Source: Vibrio furnissii CIP 102972
GTDB lineage: Bacteria; Pseudomonadota; Gammaproteobacteria; Enterobacterales; Vibrionaceae
Direction: 5' to 3'
Length of the DNA stretch: 64,000 bases
Assembly (NCBI RefSeq): GCF_000176175.1
Contig: NZ_ACZP01000018.1
Location: forward strand, 212,252 to 276,251
The translations under genes were made by a program, and so were the position numbers. The number at the start of each line of letters is the position of its first letter. The first letter of the stretch is position 1. Positions 1-8,549 of the stretch are shown piece after piece. The notes below the pieces were generated by a model. It had not been told where the DNA came from, ran no database searches, and worked only from the letters and a program-made list of their open reading frames with translations.

Positions 1-447
1 CTGGGGTATCATACGTACTTGCTGGATGGCGACAATGTGCGCCATGGTTTGTGCAGCGATTTGGGCTTTTCGGAGCAAGATCGCCGCGAAAATATTCGCC
101 GTATCGGTGAGCTGGCCAAGCTGATGGCCGATGCCGGTTTGATTGTGCTGACGGCCTTTATCTCGCCGCATCGCGCCGAGCGCCAATTGGTGCGAGACTT
201 ACTGCCGCAAGGGGAGTTCATCGAAGTGTTTGTCAACACGTCGCTGGACGTGTGTGAGCAGCGGGATCCGAAAGGGCTGTACAAGAAAGCACGTGCCGGG
301 GAGATTGCTAATTTCACTGGGATTGATTCTGCGTACGAAGCGCCACGCGATCCTGAGATCGACTTGCCTGCCGGTGAGGCCAGTATCGATGAGCTGGTGG
401 CGCAATGTGTGGCTGAGCTCAACGCGCGCGGTATCATCGCTCAGTAA
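1..447 (+). CDS. cysC: Adenylylsulfate (APS) kinase, 3' part only
   Basis: Phosphorylates APS to PAPS in cytoplasmic sulfate assimilation. The window begins inside the gene: the reading frame is open from base 1 and gives 148 residues, so the N-terminal P-loop lies upstream. What remains is characteristic of the family: the DGDNVRHGL substrate-binding segment, the following DRRENIRR helix, FISPHRAER, and the C-terminal segment with CEQRDPKGLYKKARAGEI and the FTGID lid. It ends at a TAA followed by a strong hairpin terminator, so it is probably the last gene of a cys operon; cysDN upstream is inferred, not seen. Confidence 0.95.
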   Translation: MGYHTYLLDGDNVRHGLCSDLGFSEQDRRENIRRIGELAKLMADAGLIVLTAFISPHRAERQLVRDLLPQGEFIEVFVNTSLDVCEQRDPKGLYKKARAGEIANFTGIDSAYEAPRDPEIDLPAGEASIDELVAQCVAELNARGIIAQ

Positions 448-471
448 ATCCATAGACTGAACACGATAAAC

Positions 472-498
472 AAAAAGTCAGGCTCAGCCTGACTTTTT
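472..498 (+). terminator. Rho-independent terminator after cysC
   Basis: A perfect inverted repeat (AAAAGTCAGGCT / AGCCTGACTTTT) with a very short loop ends in a T run. It starts about 25 bases after the cysC stop. The A-rich left arm means it can also end transcription of the converging TIGR03899 gene. Confidence 0.85.
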
Positions 499-514
499 TG
501 TCTCTGCGGCGCCA

Positions 515-1414
515 TTACACCGTGTGGTGAATGGTCGATGCGCTGGCTTCGGTGTGCACGGTAAATTTCTGATTGAGCAGGGCCACCAGTTGATCGTAAT
601 ACCCCATGTTGGGCTTGTTGCCGAGTAGGCGGCACAGCTCATTGCCGGTGGGCGTGAAGCGGTAATAGAGCAGTCGCACGCCGCGCGAGTTGGCGTTCAG
701 CGACAAATGCTTGCCTTGATAGCTGAGGGTGAGTGGCGGGTCGAGCTCAATTTCGCCCGATTCCAGTTCGGTGGCATGCAGCAAGCCAAGCTCAATCAGC
801 ACCAGCAAGCTGGAGTAGGGCATTTGATGATTGCCAATGTTGAGCGTGTTGGTCACCGCCCGTTTGCCGAGGCTGAACAAGCCATTTTGAATCTTGAGGC
901 CAAACAGCAATTTCAAGCTGTGGTCACTGCCAAAACTACACGATAGGCCGGCGGCGCGTTGCAGAATCTGCGCCTCTTTGGGCGTCATGTCTTGCAGCAC
1001 TTTCAACGCTTTCATCGAGGTAAATCCCGGATTGGTCACTTCGCGTTTGAGCACTTGAGCCCACAAGCGCTGCATCGACGAATTGTGAATGTCTTGCGCC
1101 ATATCGAAAAAACGGTACAGCCAATCTTGGTCGGGGTCACCGGCGGTTTCATTGTGGCATGACACGTGCGCCAAACGCACAATCTGCTCTAAGTTTTTCT
1201 GGCGCTGCTCTTTGCGATCACGTTCGCGCTTGAACGCGCGGTCGAGCGGCGTTTTCTTCGGCGCTTCACTCAGCAACAGCGCATCGACACCATGTTGCTG
1301 CGCGATCGCAAAGATGCGCTTGCCGCTGTCTTTCACGTAATGCGATTTTTTGTTCTGCGACGAACCCGATGTCGGTTCGTGTTCAATCACGACAGGTTGT
1401 TTCGATTCGGCCAT
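515..1414 (-). CDS. TIGR03899 family protein (function unknown)
   Basis: A 299-residue protein that I recognise as the TIGR03899/DUF2806-like family found next to cysC in vibrios. It has a polar, charged N-terminus (residues 1-75, including a Lys/Arg/Glu-rich RAFKRERDRKEQRQKN helix), then a mixed domain with MQRLWAQVLKREV and a C-terminal globular part. No signal peptide or membrane segment is visible, so it is probably cytoplasmic. It converges on cysC and shares the terminator between them. No catalytic motif is evident. The family call is good; the role is unknown. Confidence 0.8.
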   Translation of the reverse strand: MAESKQPVVIEHEPTSGSSQNKKSHYVKDSGKRIFAIAQQHGVDALLLSEAPKKTPLDRAFKRERDRKEQRQKNLEQIVRLAHVSCHNETAGDPDQDWLYRFFDMAQDIHNSSMQRLWAQVLKREVTNPGFTSMKALKVLQDMTPKEAQILQRAAGLSCSFGSDHSLKLLFGLKIQNGLFSLGKRAVTNTLNIGNHQMPYSSLLVLIELGLLHATELESGEIELDPPLTLSYQGKHLSLNANSRGVRLLYYRFTPTGNELCRLLGNKPNMGYYDQLVALLNQKFTVHTEASASTIHHTV

Positions 1415-1568
1415 GTTTACCAGCAGTTATGCGTTTCGGACATGGTTTAAAATGTACCCTGTCTGCCGCGATGCCTCCAGCGAAACTCTTGGTTGGAGTG
1501 CACAAATTTGCACTATGCCAAATGATAATAGTTTGTTAAAATTGTTATCGCTGTTTGTGGGGGTGCAC

Positions 1569-1673
1569 ATGAAATATTGGAAGGATAATAAACTACGCAA
1601 GCACCTATCGATTGCGCTACTGTTTGTCGTTTATCTGGGAGTACTGACGTATCTCTCCAAGTACATCGTTTAG
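1569..1673 (+). CDS. Small single-pass membrane protein, 34 aa
   Basis: A short frame on the opposite strand between the TIGR03899 gene and the zinc cluster. It starts at ATG 1569 with a G-rich run (GTGGGGGTG) just upstream as a possible ribosome site. The product has a basic N-terminus (MKYWKDNKLRKH), then about 19 hydrophobic residues (LSIALLFVVYLGVLTYL) and a short tail, as expected for an inner-membrane microprotein with Lys/Arg facing the cytoplasm. No family is recognised. A longer frame begins at 1350, but its N-terminal part overlaps the neighbouring gene and looks non-coding. Confidence 0.5.
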   Translation: MKYWKDNKLRKHLSIALLFVVYLGVLTYLSKYIV

Positions 1674-1711
1674 GCAGCACAATCCATAGGTAACTTGGTT
1701 GTTAAGAAATT

Positions 1712-2206
1712 TTACATATCGTCGTATTCGGCAATCTCTTGGCCTTCAATCACATAGCCGGTTTCCGCTAGATCCAAACTGACCGATTGCGTTTTGAGCG
1801 TGCCGATCACATACACCACATCCCAAAGCTCCTGCACGGGGGCACCTTTCGGGAATTTCACATAAATAATCTGATTCGGTGGTGGAGGCGGCACGTGAAT
1901 GCAGGCGCCAAAATACGGCACCAACAGAAACTCGGTGACGGTATTTTCATCCCCTTCCAGTGGAATCACGAAGCCAGGAATTTTCACCGTACTGCCGTTG
2001 AGTTCGGGGCGCACGTTGCCAATTTTTTGCTGCTGTGCGGGCGCATCTCCGCTGTGATCCGGCATGGGCATGCCTTGGTGATCAAACAAGTTACGTTCGT
2101 TTTCCGGGATCAGATCGATCCAGTCCAGTTTCAAGACCTCATTGCTCAATGCAGGGGCTGCCACCGTGAGTAGCAGCAGCGTGGCGCTCGCCAGCCATTT
2201 TTTCAT
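1712..2206 (-). CDS. DUF3299 periplasmic protein of the zinc-regulated cluster
   Basis: A 164-residue secreted protein: a signal peptide (MKKWLASATLLLLTVAAPALS) is followed by a DUF3299 domain with the conserved VKIPGFVIPLEGD and FGACIHVPPPPPNQIIYV segments. ATG 2206 was chosen because AGGA lies five bases upstream; ATG 2218, four codons earlier, has no such site. It is the last gene of the five-gene leftward cluster under the Zur operator. The same set was described in Vibrio cholerae as a zinc-responsive ABC system (zrgABCDE). The exact job of DUF3299 is unknown; a periplasmic accessory role in zinc handling is inferred. Confidence 0.8.
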   Translation of the reverse strand: MKKWLASATLLLLTVAAPALSNEVLKLDWIDLIPENERNLFDHQGMPMPDHSGDAPAQQQKIGNVRPELNGSTVKIPGFVIPLEGDENTVTEFLLVPYFGACIHVPPPPPNQIIYVKFPKGAPVQELWDVVYVIGTLKTQSVSLDLAETGYVIEGQEIAEYDDM

Positions 2207-2233
2207 CTCGTTCCTCATGTCGATGTGGAGGGA

Positions 2234-3493
2234 TTAAAGTCGAATCGTCATGCCATCGCTGAGCGACTGACGGTAAGCGCGTAGCGCTGGAATAAAGCCG
2301 ATCAGGATACCCGCTGCTTGCACATAGCCCAGCAATTGCCACTCATAGTGCGACAGCGATTCCAGTTGCAAGCGAATGCCGTACTGAGTTTCGATCAGCG
2401 GCGCGGCAATCGCCAACAGCGCATAAAGTCCGCCAAGGCCGACCACAATACCACAACAGGTCAACACGCTGGCTTCACTGACCAGCAACGCAAACACATG
2501 ATGCGGCCGTGCGCCCATGGCGCGCAGAATGGACATCTCTCGGCGCCGCTCTTGCAAGCTGGTGAGCAGGCTACTGAGCATGCCAAGCAGCCCCGCGACC
2601 ACCACAAATACCGACACCGCCATCAAGGCTTGTTCGGCGACGGACATCATGCCCCACAACTCGTGCAGTGCGACTCCCGGCATAATCGCGCTGAGCGGTT
2701 CTTGGCGATATTCGTTGATTTGGCGCTGCAGCGCAAATGTCTGAATTTTGGATTTCAGCCCGATCAGCATGGCGGTGATCTGCTTGGGTTCAAACTGACG
2801 CTGCTCCAGTTGGGCGGCATCAGGTGTTTTGCCCAATCGCGCGCCGGACTCCCAGCCGACATGAATCGCTTCAATGGCGCCAAGCGAGACGTGCACGGTT
2901 TTATCCACCGGGGTGCCGGTTGGCGCCAGAATGCCCACCACGGTAAATGGTAGGTTGTCATGACGGGCAAAACCGACGTCGCTGATGCCGTGCGCAATGA
3001 TGATTTGGCTACCGATGTGATACCCGAGCTGGCGAGCGACATCGGCGCCCAGCACGGTTTCAAACAACCCGTTGAACTCGCGACCTTGAGAAAAAGTAAG
3101 TGGTTGCTTACTGCCGTAGCGATAGTGTTCAAAGTAGCTGTGGTTGGTGCCCATCACACGAAAGCCTTTGTGCGAATCGCCGAGCGAAATCGGAATCGCC
3201 CACTTCACGGCCGAATGGGTACTGAATTCTTGATAACTTTTCCAGTCGATATTGTTGGTGGCATTGCCAATGCGAAACACCGAATAGAGCAGTAAGTTCA
3301 CCTGTCCGCTGCGACCACCCACAATCAGGTCGGTGCCGGAAATGGTGTTGGCAAAACTACTTTTGGCCTGAGTCCGAATGCGTTCGACCCCGAGCAGCAG
3401 AATGACGGAAATCGCGACCGTTAAAACGGTCAACAGGGCGGTGGTTTTGCGATTGAGTAGGCTTTTCCAAGCCAATTTGATCGTGACGCTCAT
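2234..3493 (-). CDS. ABC transporter permease, FtsX/MacB type (zinc-regulated cluster)
   Basis: A 419-residue inner-membrane protein with the MacB/FtsX layout: one membrane helix near residues 17-37, a large periplasmic domain (roughly 40-280), and three C-terminal helices within about 285-410. The conserved LQERRREMSILRAMGARP coupling segment lies after the second helix. Proteins of this shape normally act as mechanotransmitters or substrate extractors rather than classical importers. It overlaps the ATPase gene by four bases (ATGA), so the two are translationally coupled. Assignment to a zinc system rests on the shared Zur-controlled operon. Confidence 0.85.
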   Translation of the reverse strand: MSVTIKLAWKSLLNRKTTALLTVLTVAISVILLLGVERIRTQAKSSFANTISGTDLIVGGRSGQVNLLLYSVFRIGNATNNIDWKSYQEFSTHSAVKWAIPISLGDSHKGFRVMGTNHSYFEHYRYGSKQPLTFSQGREFNGLFETVLGADVARQLGYHIGSQIIIAHGISDVGFARHDNLPFTVVGILAPTGTPVDKTVHVSLGAIEAIHVGWESGARLGKTPDAAQLEQRQFEPKQITAMLIGLKSKIQTFALQRQINEYRQEPLSAIMPGVALHELWGMMSVAEQALMAVSVFVVVAGLLGMLSSLLTSLQERRREMSILRAMGARPHHVFALLVSEASVLTCCGIVVGLGGLYALLAIAAPLIETQYGIRLQLESLSHYEWQLLGYVQAAGILIGFIPALRAYRQSLSDGMTIRL

Positions 3494-4206
3494 AGCATGC
3501 CTCGCGCGCGGTTGAGAGTCGGTAAGTGGACACTTCGGCTAAACAGGCTTTCCAGCGTAGGATCATGGCTGACAAACACCAAGGTGGACCCGACGCGATT
3601 CGCCTCTTCTAGCAACAGTTCAATGAATGCGGTGCGGTTGTCGTAATCGAGTGATGAGGTCGGTTCATCGGCGATGATCAGTTGCGGTTCCCCCATCAAT
3701 GCTCGAGCTGCTGCGACACGTTGCTGCTGGCCGATGCTCAGTTCAACGACCGGTTTGTCCAGTAAGGATGGCGGTAAATGCAGCCGAGCCAGCAGAGCTT
3801 TGGCGCGCGTTATCAACGGTTCATTGATTTTGCTGCGACGCAGCGCCGAGAACTGACACGGCAGAATCACGTTGTCGATCACCGACAGGTAAGGCAACAG
3901 GTTGAATTGTTGAAAAATATAGCCGATATGGTCGGCGCGAAAGCGATCGCGTGCGCTGGCTTTCAGTTGCGTCATGTCCTGACCGAGCAGACGCACCGCG
4001 CCGCTGGTGGCTGGGTTGATGCCCGTCAGCAAGCTGAGTAACGTCGATTTACCACAACCACTGGGACCTTTAATAAACAGATGTTCTTTGGCGGCGACAA
4101 CAAGGTGCTCGATGTCTAATGTCGGAGCGTCGCTGTCGGGCCAATGAAAGGTGACCTGCTGCAGTTCGATCACCTGTTTTGCAGAATAGAGATGGGGTTC
4201 ACTCAT
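3490..4206 (-). CDS. ABC transporter ATP-binding protein, LolD/MacB type (zinc-regulated cluster)
   Basis: A 238-residue nucleotide-binding subunit. Walker A GPSGCGKST lies at residues 47-55, the Q-loop at IFQQFN, and Walker B with switch at QLIIADEPTSSLD (about 165-177). The signature motif reads LSIGQ (146-150) rather than LSGGQ. ATG 4206 was chosen because GAGG precedes it at good spacing; a frame seven codons longer lacks a site. It pairs with the FtsX-type permease through a four-base overlap and should energise it from the cytoplasmic face. Confidence 0.87.
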   Translation of the reverse strand: MSEPHLYSAKQVIELQQVTFHWPDSDAPTLDIEHLVVAAKEHLFIKGPSGCGKSTLLSLLTGINPATSGAVRLLGQDMTQLKASARDRFRADHIGYIFQQFNLLPYLSVIDNVILPCQFSALRRSKINEPLITRAKALLARLHLPPSLLDKPVVELSIGQQQRVAAARALMGEPQLIIADEPTSSLDYDNRTAFIELLLEEANRVGSTLVFVSHDPTLESLFSRSVHLPTLNRARGML

Positions 4207-4263
4207 CACGGTGCCTCGCAAAAACAAAAACTCGGGTAAGTGCTGACTTACCCGAGAGGATGA

Positions 4264-4926
<663 letters not shown>

Positions 4927-4946
4927 GGTGGTTTGACTCCATCAAT

Positions 4947-5288
4947 TCAAAATAAGTAATCCGCGCGCGAGGGCGCATCGTGGTCTTTTGTGAGGGATGA
5001 AGTCGGCGGTGAACGGGCCAGATAGGCCAGATAAAGCAGCGTCACGCTGAGTGGCGTGGCGACAGGCTGCAGGTACTCATGTTCAATCCACACCGGCAGC
5101 TCAGGTAAGGCCGCCGCGACGCCATGATGGGCTGCGGAAAACAGTTGGCAGTGATGCTGCGCATGATGCGATGGTGTGACGTCCAGTTGGTGTTCGACAA
5201 ACGCCAGATTGAGCCATAGCGTCAGCAGGATAGCCGTTAACGCGACTACCCGAGCATGCAGTCGCAGACTGTGCAGGCTATGCTTCAT
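4947..5288 (-). CDS. DUF2607 family protein, first gene of the zinc cluster
   Basis: A 113-residue protein with a basic N-terminus and one hydrophobic helix (VVALTAILLTLWLNLAFV, about 14-31), then a short His-containing segment (SHHAQHHCQLFSAAHHG) and a second weakly hydrophobic stretch. I recognise the DUF2607 pattern seen upstream of ZrgA in vibrios. The His cluster just after the helix is compatible with metal contact at the periplasmic face, which is inference. Its ATG lies 25 bases from the Zur operator, making it the promoter-proximal gene of the operon. Confidence 0.75.
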   Translation of the reverse strand: MKHSLHSLRLHARVVALTAILLTLWLNLAFVEHQLDVTPSHHAQHHCQLFSAAHHGVAAALPELPVWIEHEYLQPVATPLSVTLLYLAYLARSPPTSSLTKDHDAPSRADYLF

Positions 5289-5313
5289 GATGAATCCAAC
5301 TGGAATGAGAAAG

Positions 5314-5334
5314 AATTGTTATAATATAACAATT
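5314..5334. promoter_or_regulatory. Zur operator controlling the zinc cluster
   Basis: A 21-base palindrome: half-sites AATTGTTATA and TATAACAATT around a central A at 5324. The gammaproteobacterial Zur consensus has GTTATA and TATAAC cores around one or two A/T bases, and this matches. It sits just upstream of the DUF2607 start and must overlap the promoter, so zinc-loaded Zur would block transcription of the whole cluster. Confidence 0.88.
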
Positions 5335-5357
5335 GAGCGCAGAGGCAAGTGCGGATT

Positions 5358-5389
5358 GTGCCGTGAGGCGAGATTTCTTCTCACGGCAT
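5358..5389 (-). terminator. Possible terminator hairpin between ytfJ and the zinc operon
   Basis: A nine-base perfect inverted repeat (TGCCGTGAG / CTCACGGCA, 5359-5367 and 5380-5388) just after the ytfJ stop. There is no clear T run after it on the minus strand, so it could be a weak terminator or an RNA-stabilising hairpin. Confidence 0.4.
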
Positions 5390-5394
5390 CAAGG

Positions 5395-5946
5395 TTACAA
5401 GCTTTGTTTGACCAATCCCAGAACCTGTTCGATTTCCGGCTCACTCAGTGCGCCTTCTTTCACAAACAAGACTTTACCGGCTTTGTCTTGCACGATAATG
5501 GCAGACGACTCTGGTTGTAGATCCCAGCTTTTCGCTACTTTCCCGTTTTGATCCAGCACGATAGAAGACCATGGGAACTCTTTCTTGCTGTCTTGTGCGG
5601 AGGATTTGACGAACGAACCGGTGCCCCACATGGCATCGTCTTGGTTGATGATCGACGTGGTTTGGTACTGTTCTTGCGGCAAATGTGCGGCGGTGATAGC
5701 GGTCATCAGCGGTGCATTCATCTCTTTGGCACTGCTGCGGCCAGCAATCGCCTGAATGACGCGTACTTTACCGGGCATTTGCGCGCTGTTCCAAGGTTGG
5801 AACGCGGTGTCTTTATTTTGCAGAATCACTTCCCCGTAGCTGTCGACTTCGACATTCGGCACCGCTTGACCGAGCTGAATGTTGTGTGCGAGAGCAAGGG
5901 TGGGAGAGCACGCCAGCATTAAGGCGATAAGTGTTTTATTTTTCAT
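5395..5946 (-). CDS. ytfJ: YtfJ family periplasmic protein
   Basis: A 183-residue protein with a cleavable signal peptide (MKNKTLIALMLACSPTLALA) and a thioredoxin-like fold family called YtfJ_HI0045. It shows GQAVPNVEVDSYGEV near the mature N-terminus and IVQDKAGKVLFVKEGALS near the end. The family lacks a CXXC pair and has no established biochemical role; the product is periplasmic. ATG 5946 has an AAAGGA ribosome site; a nine-codon longer frame does not. It lies directly upstream of the zinc operator but is separated by its own hairpin, so it is probably a separate unit. Confidence 0.82.
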   Translation of the reverse strand: MKNKTLIALMLACSPTLALAHNIQLGQAVPNVEVDSYGEVILQNKDTAFQPWNSAQMPGKVRVIQAIAGRSSAKEMNAPLMTAITAAHLPQEQYQTTSIINQDDAMWGTGSFVKSSAQDSKKEFPWSSIVLDQNGKVAKSWDLQPESSAIIVQDKAGKVLFVKEGALSEPEIEQVLGLVKQSL

Positions 5947-6000
5947 TGTTTTTTCCTTTGGTTGAGCACTCAAAGGTATAGCACAGAAAATGCAGTTGCG

Positions 6001-6040
6001 AAAAAGTCAGGTGGTCGGAATGTGGGATCGCACCTGACTT
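6001..6040 (-). terminator. Rho-independent terminator after msrA
   Basis: On the minus strand a ten-base stem (AAGTCAGGTG / CACCTGACTT) with a 17-base loop is followed by a short T run, 13 bases after the msrA stop codon. Confidence 0.7.
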
Positions 6041-6052
6041 CGCATGAGTGCG

Positions 6053-6688
6053 TTACGCTAAACTTGGCGGAAAGCAGACGCCTGTGCCGCCCAAGCCGCA
6101 GTAGCCTTGTGGATTTTTCGCCAAATATTGCTGGTGGTAAGTTTCGGCAAAGTAGTAAGGGCCAGCGGGCAGAATCTCGGTGGTGATGTGATCGCGTTGG
6201 TGCGCTTCCAGCAGCGCTTGATAATCGGCTTGACTCTGCGTCGCGATCGCGTGTTGCTCGTCGCTGTAAGTGTAAATCGCGGAGCGGTATTGGGTGCCCA
6301 AATCGTTGCCTTGGCGCATGCCTTGGGTGGGATCGTGACGTTCCCAAAATGCGTGCAGCAGGGCTTTGAGTGGCAGGGTTTGGGGATTGTAAATCACGCG
6401 CACCACTTCGGTATGGCCAGTGCGACCGGTACACACTTCTTCATAGGTCGGGTTTGGGGTGTAGCCGCCCGCATAACCAACCGATGTTGAGACGACGCCA
6501 TCGAGTTGCCAGAACAGGCGTTCGGCGCCCCAGAAGCAGCCCATACCAATCAGAATTTCTTCCTGACCGGCAGCGGGTGGCGCCGAGAGGCGGGTTTGAT
6601 TGACGAAGTGAGTGTCGTCTACACTCAGGGGCGTTGCACGTCCTGGCAATGCCGTTTCAGCGGTGACCATCACTTGTTTGTCTACCAT
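6053..6688 (-). CDS. msrA: Peptide-methionine (S)-S-oxide reductase MsrA
   Basis: Repairs the S-epimer of methionine sulfoxide in proteins, using thioredoxin. The 211-residue product carries the catalytic GCFWGAE motif with Cys51, then GYAGGYTPNPTYEEVCTGRTGHTEVV and RSAIYTY, all hallmarks of MsrA. The resolving cysteine is probably in the C-terminal GYCGLGGTGVCF segment. The length matches the E. coli enzyme (212). A monocistronic gene, with its own terminator, oriented divergently from tamA. Confidence 0.96.
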   Translation of the reverse strand: MVDKQVMVTAETALPGRATPLSVDDTHFVNQTRLSAPPAAGQEEILIGMGCFWGAERLFWQLDGVVSTSVGYAGGYTPNPTYEEVCTGRTGHTEVVRVIYNPQTLPLKALLHAFWERHDPTQGMRQGNDLGTQYRSAIYTYSDEQHAIATQSQADYQALLEAHQRDHITTEILPAGPYYFAETYHQQYLAKNPQGYCGLGGTGVCFPPSLA

Positions 6689-6833
6689 GGTATTTCCTTT
6701 TTGATTCGCTGACTGTGTGACTCAAAACAGAGAGACCGGATAATTGACGGATTTCATACAGACTAAATTGCATATTGACGGTATGATTCCCAACTAGCTA
6801 AATCTAACTGCTGTATAACGCCAATAATTAAGC

Positions 6834-8549
6834 ATGAGACGGACCCCATTACCAGTGCTAATCTCGGCTTTATGCTTTTCCGCTGCTTCTTTCGCCGACG
6901 TGGATTTAACCATCAAAGGATTGGAAGGAGGGTTGAAAGATAATGTCGATGCTTACCTATCTTCCATTCCCAAGAGCGACTACTCCACGCAGTTGCGCTT
7001 TCAGTCGCGCCTGGAGAAAGTGGTCACCGAAGCGCTCAACGCTTTGGGCTACTACCATCCGCAATTTTCCTTTGACGTGACCAGCCCCGACAAGGCGCTC
7101 ACCCTGACGGTAAATCCCGGCGAAGTGGTGCGCCTGCAATTGGTCGACATTGTGATCACCGGTGAAGCGGAGAACGACCCCGATTTCCAGCGTTTGATTC
7201 GCCGCAGCGGCCTCAGCGTGGGTGAACCGCTGAATCACGGCCAGTACGACAGTTTGAAATCAAGCCTGCGCAATTTGGCGTTACAGAAAGGCTATTTCGA
7301 TGGGGAATACCTTACCAGTCGACTTGAAGTGTCGCCGGAGTTGAACCAAGCGTTCGTGCGTATGCACTATGCCAGTGGGATTCGCTATCACTTTGGGGCC
7401 ACCACGATCACGGGCAGTCAGATTGATGAAAATCGTGTGCGTTCCCTGCAACCGTTTAAAGAAGGGGATCCGTATCTGGTGTCGCAAGTGGGGCAGTTTA
7501 ACCAGAACTTGTCGAATACCGATTGGTTCTCGTCGGTGTTGGTCGAGCCGGATCTCAGCCAGCTCGACCAGGGGCGGGAATTGCCGATGAAGGTGTCGCT
7601 CGCGCCCCAGTCGCGTAACCAACTCGAAACGGGGATTGGCTATTCGACCGACGTTGGCGTGCGTGGCACCCTAAAATGGAAAAAACCGTGGGTGAACGAA
7701 CGGGGTCACAGTTTTGACAGCAGTTTCTCTATTTCGGCCCCTGAGCAGAGCATTACCGCTGGCTACAAAATTCCGCTTGAAGACGTGTTGCACGAGTACT
7801 ATCGCATTCAGTACGGGATGAAAAACGTCGATAACCGTGATACGAAAAGTATTGAATCCAACTTGTCGCTTGAGCGTCACTGGCTGCTTGATGACGGCTG
7901 GCACCGCACGCTGTTTATTCGCTATCTGATTGAAAACTATGAACAAGGCTTGCAAGACGACGTCGCGCAATTCGTGCTGCCCGGGGTCACTTACACGCGA
8001 ACCCGCACGCGCATGAATGGCTCGCTGCTTACGTGGGGGGATAAACAGACCATCACGTTGGAATATGGCGATCCGGCGTTTGTGTCGGAAACGCGTGTCA
8101 CGCGTGTGCAAGCGGGGACTTCGTGGCTGCGCAGCGCCGGGCGGAATCATCGTGGTCTGATTCGCCTCGATGGCGGGGCCAACTTTGCTGAAGATTTTGA
8201 CAAGCTCTCGCCGTCATTGCGCTTCTTTGCCGGGGGCGACAATAACCTGCGTGGTTACGGTTATGAATCGATTTCACCACGCGATGAAAGTGGCTCGTTG
8301 ACCGGTGCCAAATACATAGCGACCAGCTCGCTTGAATACCAATACCGCCTGACGGGGAACTGGTGGGGCGCGCTGTTTGTCGATTACGGCGATGCGTTTA
8401 ACGACACGCCGGACTGGAAAACCGGGACCGGGTTTGGCATTCGCTGGATCTCGCCAGTGGGGCCGATTCGGCTCGATTTTGCCTGGGGGTTGGACTCGGA
8501 TCCGGGCGATCGCTTTAAGATCCACTTCACGCTGGGGCCTGAGTTATGA
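6834..8549 (+). CDS. tamA: Translocation and assembly module outer-membrane subunit TamA
   Basis: An Omp85-family outer-membrane protein that with TamB supports assembly of autotransporters and other outer-membrane components and may act in phospholipid transport. The 571-residue product has a signal peptide (about 1-21), three POTRA domains (roughly 22-265) and a 16-stranded barrel. The conserved lid-lock segment is seen as GGDNNLRGYGYESISP (strand 6 loop), with the final strand ending FKIHFTLGPEL. tamB follows with a four-base overlap (ATGA), and the order tamA-tamB-ytfP is the same as in E. coli ytfMNP. Confidence 0.94.
   Translation: MRRTPLPVLISALCFSAASFADVDLTIKGLEGGLKDNVDAYLSSIPKSDYSTQLRFQSRLEKVVTEALNALGYYHPQFSFDVTSPDKALTLTVNPGEVVRLQLVDIVITGEAENDPDFQRLIRRSGLSVGEPLNHGQYDSLKSSLRNLALQKGYFDGEYLTSRLEVSPELNQAFVRMHYASGIRYHFGATTITGSQIDENRVRSLQPFKEGDPYLVSQVGQFNQNLSNTDWFSSVLVEPDLSQLDQGRELPMKVSLAPQSRNQLETGIGYSTDVGVRGTLKWKKPWVNERGHSFDSSFSISAPEQSITAGYKIPLEDVLHEYYRIQYGMKNVDNRDTKSIESNLSLERHWLLDDGWHRTLFIRYLIENYEQGLQDDVAQFVLPGVTYTRTRTRMNGSLLTWGDKQTITLEYGDPAFVSETRVTRVQAGTSWLRSAGRNHRGLIRLDGGANFAEDFDKLSPSLRFFAGGDNNLRGYGYESISPRDESGSLTGAKYIATSSLEYQYRLTGNWWGALFVDYGDAFNDTPDWKTGTGFGIRWISPVGPIRLDFAWGLDSDPGDRFKIHFTLGPEL

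Noticed and set aside
6740..6833. Sigma-70 promoter for tamA
   Set aside because: Two TTGACG elements (6744, 6775) and a TATAAC (6814) are present but none pair at 16-18 base spacing with a good partner, so no promoter is asserted.
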